Assembly (NCBI RefSeq): GCF_017052595.1
Contig: NZ_JAFIDB010000006.1
Span: 1-64,000 of the forward strand
Length of the DNA stretch: 64,000 nt
Source of the DNA: Mycoplasma procyoni
GTDB taxonomy: Bacteria > Bacillota_I > Bacilli_A > Mycoplasmatales > Metamycoplasmataceae
Direction: 5' to 3'
In this document: piece by piece, positions 1 through 8,447 of the stretch
Layout: each line of letters begins with the position of its first letter
How positions within the stretch are numbered: position 1 is the stretch's first letter
Made by a program: the position numbers and the translations under genes
Notes under the pieces: model-generated
The model's input: only the letters and a program-made list of their open reading frames with translations
Told to the model about the DNA's origin: nothing
Database searches by the model: none

Positions 1-39
1 ATCATTAAAGCTATTTCTTTCTTGAATTTTGTATGACAT
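1..39 (-). CDS. 5' end of an unidentified gene running off the window
   Basis: Only 13 codons are visible, beginning MSYKIQERNSF. The start is supported by a strong AGGAGG Shine-Dalgarno 4-9 bases upstream (reverse complement of the TCCTCCT run near base 45). Too little is present to assign a function. A 24-codon reading frame in the same frame but closed by TAA lies directly upstream (64-138), so the two may share a transcript. Confidence 0.55.
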   Translation of the reverse strand, partial: MSYKIQERNSFND

Positions 40-63
40 TTTTCCTCCTAATATCATTATAAA

Positions 64-138
64 TTATGATACAAGTTCTCGAAAATTACTATCTAATTCT
101 ATGCGACAAAATTCATGGTATTCTATATAATCTTGCAT
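64..138 (-). CDS. 24-aa small ORF upstream of the partial gene
   Basis: A short frame beginning MQDYIEYHEF and closed by TAA, preceded by an AGAGGAG ribosome binding site at proper spacing. It precedes the partial gene at 39 by 24 bases, in the same frame. No terminator hairpin lies between them, unlike the other leader ORFs in this window. It could be a leader peptide, a small independent gene, or an upstream ORF that couples translation. Function unknown. Confidence 0.35.
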   Translation of the reverse strand: MQDYIEYHEFCRIELDSNFRELVS

Positions 139-240
139 ATCTCCTCTTTAATAATTAGTAAAAAATTATTTTTTATGTTATTATTTTAATACAAAAAAGA
201 AAAATATGGAAATATAAATTATTCCATGTGAAAGGAAGTT

Positions 241-459
241 ATGAAAAAAGATATTCATCCAGAATACCAAACTATAACAGCAACATGTTCAACATGTTCA
301 TCACAATTTAGTTTTGGTACAACTGTTTCTAAAGTTTCTGTTGATGTTTGTTCAGGTTGTCACTCATTCTATACAGGTGACAAATCAAAAACAAAAGCAA
401 CAGGAAGAATCGAAAGATTCAACAGAATGGCTGCTTTTGCTCAAAAAAACAAAAAGTAA
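241..459 (+). CDS. rpmE: 50S ribosomal protein L31
   Basis: 72 residues, the normal size for the family. It begins MKKDIHPEYQ, has the zinc-type cysteine pairs CSTC (residues 16-19) and CSGC (37-40), and the conserved SHPFYTG-like segment appears as CHSFYTGDKSK. This is the zinc-binding (C+) form of L31, a component of the large subunit at the central protuberance. RBS AAAGGAAG sits just upstream. The 5' UTR has a small inverted repeat (ATGGAA...TTCCAT, about 205-228) that could serve autoregulation, which is inference. An intrinsic terminator follows directly, so it is monocistronic. Confidence 0.95.
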   Translation: MKKDIHPEYQTITATCSTCSSQFSFGTTVSKVSVDVCSGCHSFYTGDKSKTKATGRIERFNRMAAFAQKNKK

Positions 460-470
460 ATCCAAACAAA

Positions 471-498
471 AACTTAACAGCAATGTTAAGTTTTTAAT
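471..498 (+). terminator. Intrinsic terminator of rpmE
   Basis: AACTTAACA, a short loop, then TGTTAAGTT followed by a T run. It lies 12 bases after the rpmE stop. Confidence 0.85.
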
Positions 499-508
499 TT
501 CCAAAAAA

Positions 509-530
509 GCCTGTTTTTCCCTTTATTTTG
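509..530 (+). repeat. Dispersed intergenic motif, copy 1
   Basis: GCCTGTTTTTCCCTTTATTT followed by TG. Closely matching copies lie at 1957-1990, 2439-2476 and 37151-37175, all in the same chromosomal orientation whichever way the neighbouring genes run. Role unknown. Confidence 0.5.
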
Positions 531-562
531 AGTTTTTTTCTCATTTTTGATTTTTTAAGTTG

Positions 563-592
563 TTTTTTTTTTTTTTTTTTTGATTTTATAAT
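563..592 (+). promoter_or_regulatory. Promoter with a T19 homopolymer tract
   Basis: An uninterrupted run of 19 T (563-581) is followed by GATT and a perfect TATAAT -10 box (587-592), ahead of the lipoprotein gene at 634. The tract occupies the -35/-10 spacer region. Slipped-strand changes in such tracts are known to switch mycoplasma surface lipoproteins on and off (M. hyorhinis vlp promoters use poly-A). Phase variation here is inferred from position. Confidence 0.65.
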
Positions 593-633
593 TTATTTGC
601 TATATACAAAATAAATATAGTAGAGGAGATAAA

Positions 634-1905
634 ATGAAAATTAAAAAATCTAAAATGAAAAAAATGCTTTTTGCTTTAACATTAAGTTCAGTGCCTTTTA
701 TTGCTTTTTCTTGTGGTCAACCTCAAAGTAAAGCGGTTCAAAAAGAAAAAGAATCATCAATAGAATTTGCTAATTTGCTTGAACTACAACAAGAAGAACA
801 AGAAATTGTCAAACAACCTTTTTTCATTCTTGATAATATTTCTCATGAAAAATTCAATAACGATAATTCGGATTTTATCATCGAAACTGAAGAAGATTTT
901 AAGAATGACTTTCTATTTAAATTCATTAATGAAGAACAAAAAAATGATAATTTTGTCAACGAAGCTAAAAAAGAATTCCAAAAGTCATTTCTAAAAAATA
1001 AGAATTTATCAGAAGTTCTTGCAAGCAATAAGATTGCTATTTTTGTTAATTATGATGAAAAAGACTATGAAGCTCAAGGATTCATTGTAAAAAACCTTAA
1101 TAAGTCAACAGACGAAAAATTAGTTTATAATTTTGTTTTACCAACTATTTTTTCAGAATTTCCAGTAAGAAATAAACTAATAGAAACAGAAACAGCTACA
1201 CTTACAGTAATTGTTATTCCTAAAGAAAAACACTTCGATGTTAAAGCAACTTCAGTTCAAGATAGTAAAATACTTTACAAAGACTTAAAAACTAAATTTA
1301 AAGATTTAAAACCACTTGATTTATTTTTAAATAAATCTGTAAATCTTTTAGATAAACTTCAAAAACAGGATGGAATCATTCACGATTCAGCTAAATTCCT
1401 TATTTCAAATTCCAAAAACACAACAGAAACAAATAATTTATTTCTAAAAGATAATTTTGTAATTATAAAAACAAAAGAAGATTTTGAAAACCAAATTCTT
1501 AAAAGATATGAAGAAGTAACAACTGGAAAACAAGAAGAGAAACTATCTAGAGAAGACATAATTAACGAATTTGAAACCAAATTTCTATCTAATAAAAAAT
1601 TAGAAGATGAATTAAGAGAACATGATTTAGTATTATTTCAAAGTTCATTTAATAAGTTTTATGACAATGATAATTACAAAGAAAGATTAGTAGTTAATAA
1701 AAAAGAAAATGATAAGATCGTTTTTAGCTACTTAAAACCTTCACAAATTGATCTTAAGTTTTCTTATTCAAATCAACAAAATTTTGTATTCAGTTCAGAT
1801 GTATTACAAGTAGCTAAAATAACTAAAAATTTAAGAACAGAATTCAAGAAAGAACTCTCTAAAAAAGAAATTTTCAGTTTGTTAGAACCATTCCAAAATA
1901 AATAA
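634..1905 (+). CDS. Lipoprotein with a duplicated internal module
   Basis: 423 residues with a basic N-terminus, a hydrophobic stretch and the lipobox FIAFSC (Cys about 27), so a lipid-anchored surface protein. Preceded by AGAGGAG. Two copies of a module are visible: one around FIIETEEDFKND...LSEVLASNKIAIF (residues about 85-140) and one around FVIIKTKEDFENQ...LEDELREHDLVLF (about 275-340). The lipoprotein at 61273 carries a similar module (VFEIKDESSFKDEIL...YHIIYY). No enzyme motif recognised. It is transcribed alone between two terminators, and the T19 tract in its promoter suggests phase-variable expression. Confidence 0.85.
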   Translation: MKIKKSKMKKMLFALTLSSVPFIAFSCGQPQSKAVQKEKESSIEFANLLELQQEEQEIVKQPFFILDNISHEKFNNDNSDFIIETEEDFKNDFLFKFINEEQKNDNFVNEAKKEFQKSFLKNKNLSEVLASNKIAIFVNYDEKDYEAQGFIVKNLNKSTDEKLVYNFVLPTIFSEFPVRNKLIETETATLTVIVIPKEKHFDVKATSVQDSKILYKDLKTKFKDLKPLDLFLNKSVNLLDKLQKQDGIIHDSAKFLISNSKNTTETNNLFLKDNFVIIKTKEDFENQILKRYEEVTTGKQEEKLSREDIINEFETKFLSNKKLEDELREHDLVLFQSSFNKFYDNDNYKERLVVNKKENDKIVFSYLKPSQIDLKFSYSNQQNFVFSSDVLQVAKITKNLRTEFKKELSKKEIFSLLEPFQNK

Positions 1906-1924
1906 TTTTACTTTTATTACAAAA

Positions 1925-1951
1925 AAACTTAACTTCGCTGTTAAGTTTTTG
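1925..1951 (+). terminator. Intrinsic terminator after the 634 lipoprotein
   Basis: AAACTTAAC, TTCGCT loop, GTTAAGTTT and a T run. Confidence 0.85.
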
Positions 1952-1956
1952 TTTTC

Positions 1957-1990
1957 CTAAAATGCCTGTTTTTCCCTTTATTTCGAAATT
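1957..1990 (+). repeat. Dispersed intergenic motif, copy 2
   Basis: TAAAATGCCTGTTTTTCC continuing CTTTATTTCGAAATT. Same orientation as the copies at 509 and 2439. Confidence 0.5.
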
Positions 1991-2103
1991 TTTCTTCTAA
2001 AAATGTGTTTAATATTTCAGATGTTAAACCTTATAAATAAGCAAAAGCAAAAGAAATTTTAATCAATCAAAATAATGTTTCATTTTATAAATTTAATAAA
2101 CAA

Positions 2104-2137
2104 AAGCTTAACAAATATTGTTAAGCTTTATTTTTTT
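2104..2137. terminator. Bidirectional hairpin terminator
   Basis: AAGCTTAACAA and TTGTTAAGCTT form an 11-bp stem followed by TTTA and seven T on the plus strand. It overlaps the stop codon of the minus-strand small gene at 2121. Confidence 0.65.
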
Positions 2138-2330
2138 GATTTTTGAATTTTGTTTCATTTATTTCTTCTAATTTCTCTTGATATATTTCATCAATGATTT
2201 CATCTGTTATATTGTATCTTCTTCTTAATTCTTTAATTATTTGATTAATCATTCATTGATCATCTTCTCTTTGCTTTTGTTCTCTTGCTCTTGTATTTAC
2301 AATTTTTCTTTTTCTATTTCTTGTTTTCAT
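2121..2330 (-). CDS. Basic 69-aa hypothetical protein
   Basis: Reading one TGA as Trp gives 69 residues, starting MKTRNRKRKIVNTRAREQ and rich in Arg/Lys, then a Glu/Ile-rich helix-like half (NITDEIIDEIYQEKLEEI). No Shine-Dalgarno is seen and a TATAAT-like element lies only about 10 bases upstream, so it could be leaderless or not a real gene. The charge pattern would suit a small nucleic-acid-binding protein, but no family is recognised. It lies at the edge of the accessory island (2.1-5.7 kb). Confidence 0.4.
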
Positions 2331-2386
2331 ACTAAATATAATACAGCTTTTTTAGTTTTATTTAAAGAAAATTGTTTTTGAAAATT

Positions 2387-2424
2387 AAAAAGCAGACAGA
2401 TTTTTCAACTCTCTCTGCTTTTTA
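2387..2424. terminator. Hairpin terminator between two minus-strand genes
   Basis: AAAAAGCAGACAGA and TCTCTCTGCTTTTT pair imperfectly. Flanking A and T runs allow use in both directions; on the minus strand it lies after the gene ending at 2493. Confidence 0.6.
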
Positions 2425-2438
2425 TAATATATTATTTT

Positions 2439-2476
2439 AACTAAAACACCTGTTTTTCCCTTTATTTCGGAATTTT
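2439..2476 (+). repeat. Dispersed intergenic motif, copy 3
   Basis: CACCTGTTTTTCCCTTTATT then TCGGAATTTT. It lies just beyond the 3' end of a minus-strand gene. A shorter fragment, TTTATTTCGGAATTA, lies beyond the 3' end of the next minus-strand transcription unit near 4053-4067. Confidence 0.5.
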
Positions 2477-2492
2477 AACTCAAAACATTTAC

Positions 2493-3041
2493 CTATCACA
2501 ATCATTTTTTGTCTTTGTAGTGTTTTTTAAGCGTTGCTTCAATATCGCTTCCTGTTTGTTCTAATCAATTAATAAAATATTGTTTTTCTGAAAGTTTATC
2601 AACAAAATTAGAATATCTTCTTTTTACAATTTCTATTTCCTCTTTTGTATAAGATTTTAAAATCTTATAGTGATCCATATTTCAATAGTCTTCTATTTGG
2701 TGCTCTTTTGCTTTTTCTAATACTATGTGATAAATATAGAATCAATCATATTTATCAAGATGCGCAGCAGCTTTATAAAGATATGGAATATAAAAGATAT
2801 AAACATTATTAACTTCTTCTAAAAAATTATCATAGTATCCTAATTTTTCAAATTTTGGTTGAGTTGTTATGAAAAATAAACAATTTCTGTTTTCTGAAAT
2901 AAAAATTGTAGTGTCAATATCGTTATAAGGATTTACTTCCTCATTGTATCTCATAGATCTTATATATCTTAAGGATTCAGGGTGAATTTTTTGAAAATCT
3001 TCTTTAATCTTTAAAGGTTCTTTTAAGTTATAAAGGTTCAT
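2493..3041 (-). CDS. Hypothetical protein co-transcribed with an AbiEii-like gene
   Basis: 182 residues after reading several TGA as Trp, starting MNLYNLKEPLKI with RBS AAAGGAG. No family recognised. It is soluble, rich in aromatic residues and charge (motif-like stretches RRYSNF, NWLEQTGSD). It starts 14 bases after the AbiEii-like gene stops, so the two almost certainly share a transcript. Because no AbiEi antitoxin gene is visible, this is a candidate partner or antitoxin by position only. Confidence 0.7.
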
Positions 3042-3055
3042 AAAGTACTCCTTTT

Positions 3056-3811
3056 CTAAAAATTAATTAATTTTTCTAACAACATAGAGATGAATTCACC
3101 TGCTTCATAATTAACTTTGTGTTGTTCGAAAAATTCTGTAAATAGATTTATATAGTTTTGGTGTTGTTCTTTTATTTCTTTAATTAAATTTTTTAAAACA
3201 TCGTCAATATTTATATCAATGTTATTCATTAAATTAAAATTATCATTTAAGGTGTTTTTGTTTATTTGATAGTTATTTAAAATGAATCAGATATCAAATA
3301 AACTCTTTTCCTTTTTTGTTTTATTTCCTTTCTTTCAAGAAGCTAAAAGTTTATTTGCTAAATATTTTTCTATTGTATAAATTTGTACAACTAAATCTTC
3401 GTCAAAAAGTTTTGTTCTGAGCTGAACCTTTTTAAATTTTTTCTGCTCATAACTTAAATCTATTTCAGCTTTTAGTTTTTCTTTTTCTGTTTGAAAAGTT
3501 ATCTTTATTTTTTGTGTTAGTGTGTTTTTATTATTAACTGGCTCTCTTGTTTCACCAAATTCTATATGTAAATTTTGTTTATATTCAAAAAAAATTTCTA
3601 AAATCAATTTTTCAACATTATCTTTATTTTTAATATTTATATCTATGTCATTTGGAATTCTCAACTCGAGTTTTTGTTGTTTGTTATAAAACTCCAAACC
3701 AGTTGAACAATCTATTGTAAATTTTTTTCAATACTTTGATCTGAAAATCATAAAAATTATAAAGTCATTAAAGTTACTTTGATTTAAGTGCTCAATCATT
3801 TTTTTATTCAT
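3056..3811 (-). CDS. AbiEii/AbiGii-like nucleotidyltransferase (candidate toxin)
   Basis: 251 residues. The fold pattern of the AbiEii family is visible in order: a small-residue segment CSTGLEF (residues about 38-44) where the family has GGTxL; the metal-binding acidic pair in IPNDIDINI (about 55-63); a third acidic position in AEIDLSY; and the family's C-terminal signature as YTIEKYLANKLLAS followed by KSLFDIWFIL (compare EEILAEKL and RDLYDL). Family members transfer nucleotides and act as toxins in AbiE phage-defence/toxin-antitoxin pairs. The canonical GG pair is not present, so activity is uncertain. The usual upstream AbiEi partner is absent; the downstream partner is an unknown 182-aa protein. 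Confidence 0.6.
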
Positions 3812-3872
3812 ATTTAAATTATAATACTTTCTGAAAATATCTATAAATCGAGAAAAGGAGTCTTCTTTTTTA

Positions 3873-4009
3873 TATAGTAGTTTTTATAGTAGTTTTTTAA
3901 TTTTAAAATTAATTTTTTTAAAAGAAAATAATTTTCTAAAATAAGCATTATAGTGTTATTTTAGAACAAAAATTACTATTTTTTTATAGTAGTTTTTATA
4001 GTAGTTTTT
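3873..4009. repeat. Repeat array upstream of the AbiEii-like gene
   Basis: Two copies of a block made of two TATAGTAGTTTTT units (3873-3898 and 3986-4009). Between them lies an 11-bp perfect inverted repeat, TTCTAAAATAA (3934-3944) and TTATTTTAGAA (3956-3966). The intergenic space 3812-4088 holds no gene. The layout suggests an operator or a structured RNA; function unknown. Confidence 0.6.
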
Positions 4010-4088
4010 GTTAAATTTAAAATTGTGTTTTTTATAATCTTTTTAGAATGTTTTTTATTTCGGAATTATCTTTATATTGTTATTAAAT

Positions 4089-5636
4089 CTAAATATTATT
4101 AGCTCTTATTACTACTCATCTTCCGATTTTTCTTGAGCCTTCAAATCTAATTATATTTTCTTTTTTCATTTTATTTAAATGATAATTAATGCCATGGATT
4201 GTTAGATCTAATTTATGAGCCATATCTTTTGCTGATATATTTTGATATTTATTTATCATTTTAATTATTTGTTTTTGTTTATCACTAACTTTAGATGTTA
4301 TAACTTCTTTTTTGTTTTTATTGTTTATATCCTTTTTATCATTTTTCAAAAAGAATTTATTAATTTTCATTTTAGCGTTAGTGTAATTGTCTGTGTTATT
4401 TTTAGGTAAAAACTCGAGTTCTGGTGAGTTATTGTTTTTAAGTGCTTGTTTTGCTCTTCTTATTCCTGAACCATAAGATTCAATTAGATTTAAGTTAAAA
4501 AACATATCCTTAATTTCTCTATTAAGATATTTTCTGTTATCAAAACTTGTTTTTGTGTTCATATCCTCAATAGTAACAGGAGGAAGTGGTTTATTATGGT
4601 TTACAAAAGATATTTCATCCTTATAAACATAAACACCAACATATTCATTAACTTCATAATCTTTATGCAAAATAGCATTTGTTATTAATTCTTCAAACGC
4701 CATGAGCGGATAATTATAAATTATTTCATGTTCAATTTTGTCGCTGAATCTAATTGTATTTGAAGTCATTATTGTATATTTAAAATAATCAATAACTCTT
4801 TTAAGTTGAATTCAAATTGGACCTTCAAATTTTTGAGATTCCATTACATCAGTTTCAGAAACCTCTCTTATAACTTGAACATAAGCTCCAGGTATAAATT
4901 TAGCAGGATTTTCAGCAAACATTAAAACAGCAAAGTTTTTAACTCTTGTTTCTGTGGCATCATTTGAACTCATTAAACCTAATGCTTTAGCCATTTCTAA
5001 TTTAGACATTTCTCTAATATCTTGTTTAGCGTTTATTTTAACTAAATATTCTTTCATATATTCATAATCAAGATCATTTAATGTGGCTGTTTCGTTTAAG
5101 CTTGAACTAAAATTGAAGTTAGCAAACTTCTTGAGTAACTCGAATTCTTCTGTAAAAGTAGCTAATCTTGTTTCAGAAGAAGTTCTAATATATTTTCCTG
5201 ATTTTAGCTTAATTTCTTTATTTTCTTCAGCTTTTTCTGTTGTAACAAAAGGGCCAGCTTGATTTGATTCAACTGCAACTACAATATAATTTTGATCATC
5301 CATTTTATCGCTAATAAGATGATATTTAATTTTGGGATAAATATTGGATAGTAATGCTTTTAGTTCATTCTCTGTTGTTTCTAGCTTAGATTCTTCAATT
5401 CCAAAAATAGGTCTTTTTGGAATTGCCTTTTCTTTTGTTTCTTTGTCATTAATTTCTTCTATACCAATAAATAATAGACCCATTTCATTATTCATATAAT
5501 TATTCCCAAAAGCACAAACAGTTTTAAGAATCTTGTCTTTAAAAGTTATTGATTTCTTGTATTCAATAAAACTGTTTTCAGCTCTTTTGTTTTCTAATAT
5601 CTCTCTTGCAATTCTTTTTATTTCTAAAATATTCAT
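4089..5636 (-). CDS. AlbA/Schlafen-domain putative transcriptional regulator, RecG-like
   Basis: 515 residues joined across TGA codons. N-terminal part (about 15-150) matches the AlbA_2 (Schlafen AAA_4) DNA-binding domain: ENSFIEYKKS, then VCAFGNNY and GLLFIGIEE. The middle part is RecG-like/HATPase_c_4 (residues about 290-400): LMAFEELITNAILHKDYEVN, then SYGSGIRRA. The C-terminus has a winged-helix-like segment (KMINKYQNISAKDMAHKLDL). Start chosen at MNILEIKR because AAGAGGTG lies just upstream. Such proteins are usually annotated as ATP-binding or transcriptional regulators of unknown target. It reads towards the AbiEii pair across the repeat array and may regulate it (inference). Confidence 0.8.
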
Positions 5637-5803
5637 ATAAACACCTCTTAATTCATTATTCAATTAATTAAATTATAACACTTAAAGCACACTGTTTCCC
5701 TTTATTAAGGCTTAAAATACTTTAACAACATAAATACAGCTCCTTAATTGTTCTTATTTGTTAATAAAAATTTAAAAATTTTTCTTAATTAATAATTATT
5801 GTG

Positions 5804-6003
5804 TTATAATGAGTGCAGTTATATATTTTTTAAGGAGACAAATGCAAAGAATAAATTCTCATTTTATGATTTGAACTATGGCTGCCATTGACATGACAGT
5901 TAAGTTTTAGTCATAAAAGAAAGAATTTTTGCATTAATTAAACAAATAATTTAAGGCTTTCTTTCTTTTATAGGAAGAAAGTTTTTTATTTATAATATAT
6001 AAC
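5804..6003 (+). promoter_or_regulatory. Leader-peptide attenuator of the APC permease
   Basis: A TATAAT box (about 5805-5810) is followed by a 22-codon leader ORF (5842-5910) and two mutually exclusive hairpins. The antiterminator arm ATAAAAGAAAG (5913-5923) pairs with CTTTCTTTTAT (5961-5971). The terminator CTTTCTT (5961-5967) pairs with AAGAAAG (5975-5981) and is followed by six T. The antiterminator arm begins two bases after the leader stop, so a ribosome at the stop would cover it. A further 10-bp complement, GTTATATATT (5818-5827) with AATATATAAC (5994-6003), encloses the whole leader. Regulation by attenuation is inferred from these structures. Confidence 0.7.
5842..5910 (+). CDS. 22-aa leader peptide of the APC permease
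   Basis: Short frame with RBS AAGGAG, reading MQRINSHFMIWTMAAID then MTVKF, with TGA as Trp. Four of the 22 residues are Met (1, 9, 13, 18). It ends two bases before the antiterminator arm and well before the permease. Classical attenuators enrich the leader for the regulated amino acid, so Met is a candidate signal; this is inference. An arrest peptide that senses a small molecule or an antibiotic is an alternative. Confidence 0.6.
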
Positions 6004-6033
6004 AACTTTAATATTAAATAAATAGGAGGCGAA

Positions 6034-7560
6034 ATGTCAAAACATCAAGCTAAAAAAATCGGTTTCTTTCTTGCTTTAATGATGTTAATCGGTTCTGTTG
6101 TTGGAATTGGAATCTTCTTTAAGAATGCTTCGATTTCAAAAGCAACAGGCGGAGACGGTCTTTCATGATTATTAGCATGAGTAGCTGGTGGAATTATTTC
6201 AGTTGCAGCAGCTATTAACTTTTCAGAAATCGGGACGTTTAAACCAGGTAAGTTATCTGGACTAAGTCACTGAACTTACAAAACAACAGGATCAGCAGCA
6301 GGTTATGCTATTTCTGTTACTTATACACTATTCTATTGAGGTCTATTATTTACTGTATTAGGCTCTTTCTTTGCAGAAATTCTATTCTTCTTTTTAGCAC
6401 AAGTAAAATTGCTAGAATTTAGCGAAATCCCTTTATATGCAATTATTTTAGTAGGAATTTTATTTAGTATATTTTTCTTAGTACTAAACCACATTTCTAT
6501 TAAAGCTGTTGCATGATTACAAACAGTTGTTAGTGTAATTAAATTCCTTCCTTTAATTGTTGCAATTTTTGCAGGAATTATTGCAGTTGGAACACATAAT
6601 AATCAAGGGACAAATGCCTTTATTGTTTCTCCAAATGGTTTCACTATTAAAGGTATTATTGTTGCTCTTCCATCTGTTTTATTTGCTTATGATGCCTTTT
6701 TAGTAACAGGTAGTTTAGGAAATAAAATCAAAAACCCAAGAAAAAATCTATTCTGAGTTATCTTAATAGGAATGGTTGCAGTAGTTGTGTTATATTCACT
6801 AATTGCTGTTTCTTCTATATTACATAACCAAGGTTTTGTATGAAGTCTATTACTAGATTCTTTACCAAAAGAATCTGCAAAATACATTGTTCCAATTGTT
6901 ACATTCTTTATAATGATTTCTGCGATGGGAGTTGTTAATGGTATTTCTGCAGCCTTTGCACAAGAATTACACAACGCAATTGAAACAGACGTTTTCTTTG
7001 GTTCAAATGCTCTTAAAAAGAGATTTAAATCAAGTATTGTAGAATACATTTATTCAGCAATCTTCTTTGTATTTTGAGGATTATTATTCTTAGTTCCTTC
7101 ATCAGTTCTAAACCACGATTCACTACTGGATGGAGCAACTAACTTCCCTACAGTTCTATTCTTTGGTGTATATGCCTTTGTTATTGGTTCTTATGCACTA
7201 AACAGACACAAAAACACAGAAACTAAAAAATTAAACAAATGAGTTTTCTATGTAGCAGCAGGAATTAGTGTTGTAAGTATAGCTGTTGTTGAAGTAGCTT
7301 ACTTTGTAGCTATAATTCAAGATCTAATTAATCCTAATTTCAGTACTACATGAGGATTATTCTATGATGCTGGAGTTCCTTCAAAAACAATTCATTCATA
7401 TCTACCTCTAACACTATGAATTCTAAGTCTTGTTTTCTGTATTTCTTTCCCAATAGCAAACTTCTACTTAGAAAAACTAGTATTCAAAAGAAATATTATT
7501 AGTGATCTAGAAGTTATCCAACAAAGAGCTCAAGCTGAATACGAAAGAAATCTAAACTAG
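6034..7560 (+). CDS. APC-superfamily amino-acid permease
   Basis: 508 residues, about 12 membrane segments. The N-terminus has the family signature of helix 1, LIGSVVGIGIFF, followed by a helix-2 stretch (LLAWVAGGIISVAAAINFSE) and the conserved FSEIGT/FKPG. Internal PSVLFAYDAFLVTG fits helix 6. Members take up or exchange amino acids across the cell membrane. The substrate is not readable from sequence; the Met-rich leader points to methionine as one possibility. RBS TAGGAGG. Transcribed alone, from the attenuated promoter at 5805 to the terminator at 7593. Confidence 0.88.
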
Positions 7561-7592
7561 GACTCACTCAATCACAAACAAAAAATGAATCA

Positions 7593-7626
7593 AAAAGAAC
7601 CTTAAGCAAAAGGTTCTTTTTTAGTT
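7593..7626. terminator. Bidirectional terminator between converging genes
   Basis: AAAAGAACCTT and AAGGTTCTTTT with a six-base loop, flanked by A and T runs. Serves the permease and the minus-strand RDD gene. Confidence 0.9.
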
Positions 7627-7634
7627 ATTTATTT

Positions 7635-7949
7635 TTAGTCTTGTCTGATGATGTAGTTTTGTGATCAGATTTCAGGGAATGTTCCTTTTTTCATAACGAT
7701 CATGATAAGGTTAATAAATCATGTAATAATTAACATGTTTCATAAAAATGAGAAGATTCATAATCTAAACATTCTTCCTGATCCATAGCTATAAGTTAAT
7801 CCCATAGCTCTCATTCCTAAGTTTGGTTTCCCTTGAATATAAGCGATTAATGAGAAGATAGCGTAGATTCCACATGTAACAGCAGATAATAATCCTGTTA
7901 GTCATCCAGCAGCAAATCTTCTTCAAAAACCAGCGATTCTAAATTCCAT
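7635..7949 (-). CDS. RDD-family membrane protein 1
   Basis: 104 residues with several TGA-encoded Trp. It begins MEFRIAGFWRRFAAGW, the typical start of RDD-type proteins (here the second Arg-Arg is kept but the classic Asp is replaced by Gly), followed by two hydrophobic helices (about 15-40 and 70-90) and a GKPNLGMRAMGL linker. RBS AAGGAG with TATAAT upstream near 7990. The paralogue at 8123 shares the C-terminal KKGTFPEIWSQN. Function unknown; some RDD proteins act in ion transport. Confidence 0.75.
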
Positions 7950-8031
7950 AATAAATAACTCCTTTCTTCAATTTAGACTACATTATATCATTTAGTATAT
8001 TGGGGGGTCTTTTGGTTAAAAATCTTGATAT

Positions 8032-8060
8032 AGGTATAAAGGAATTTGGAGTTTATACCT
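8032..8060. promoter_or_regulatory. 9-bp inverted repeat upstream of RDD gene 1
   Basis: AGGTATAAA (8032-8040) and TTTATACCT (8052-8060) with an 11-bp spacer, about 35-40 bases upstream of the -10 box of the 7635 gene. Candidate operator. Confidence 0.35.
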
Positions 8061-8076
8061 CTTAAAACAAACAAAA

Positions 8077-8100
8077 AACACCACAGTTTCCTGTAGTGTT
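8077..8100 (-). terminator. Terminator of RDD gene 2
   Basis: On the minus strand AACACTACAG pairs with CTGTGGTGTT (one G-U pair) followed by a T run. Confidence 0.8.
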
Positions 8101-8122
8101 GGATTAATTGAAATTTGTTTTG

Positions 8123-8440
8123 TTATTCCATTTCTTCAATAACGAAGTTTTGTGATCATATTTCAGGGAACGTTCCTTTTTTCATGATGATCATTACAAT
8201 ATCAATGAATATTGTAATGATAAATATGTTTCATACAACTCTACATGCAAAAAGTTTTAACATTCTACCTGAACCATGACTATAACTTAATCTCATTGCT
8301 TTCATGGCAAAATTAGGTTTACCTTGAATGTAAGCAATTAGATTAAATACACTGTAAACACCTAAAGTTACAACAGTTAATAATGAAGTAACTAGGTCTG
8401 CTGCTAGTCTTTTTCAAAAACCAGCTATTCTATAATTCAT
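8123..8440 (-). CDS. RDD-family membrane protein 2
   Basis: 105 residues, MNYRIAGFWKRLAADLVTS, with the standard RDD-type Arg and Asp positions and two hydrophobic helices. It is a clear paralogue of the 7635 gene (shared AYIQGKPN, SYSHGSGRM, KKGTFPEIWSQN). Its ribosome binding site AAAGGGG lies within an extended inverted repeat (8448-8507). Function unknown. Confidence 0.75.
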
Positions 8441-8447
8441 GCATTAC

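Noticed and set aside
3873-4009. CRISPR-like array
   Set aside because: Only two repeat blocks of low complexity, one spacer-like region with its own inverted repeat, and no cas gene.
4089-5636. Apparent split of the AlbA/RecG-like gene into two genes
   Set aside because: The junction contains TGA codons only; read as Trp the protein is continuous.
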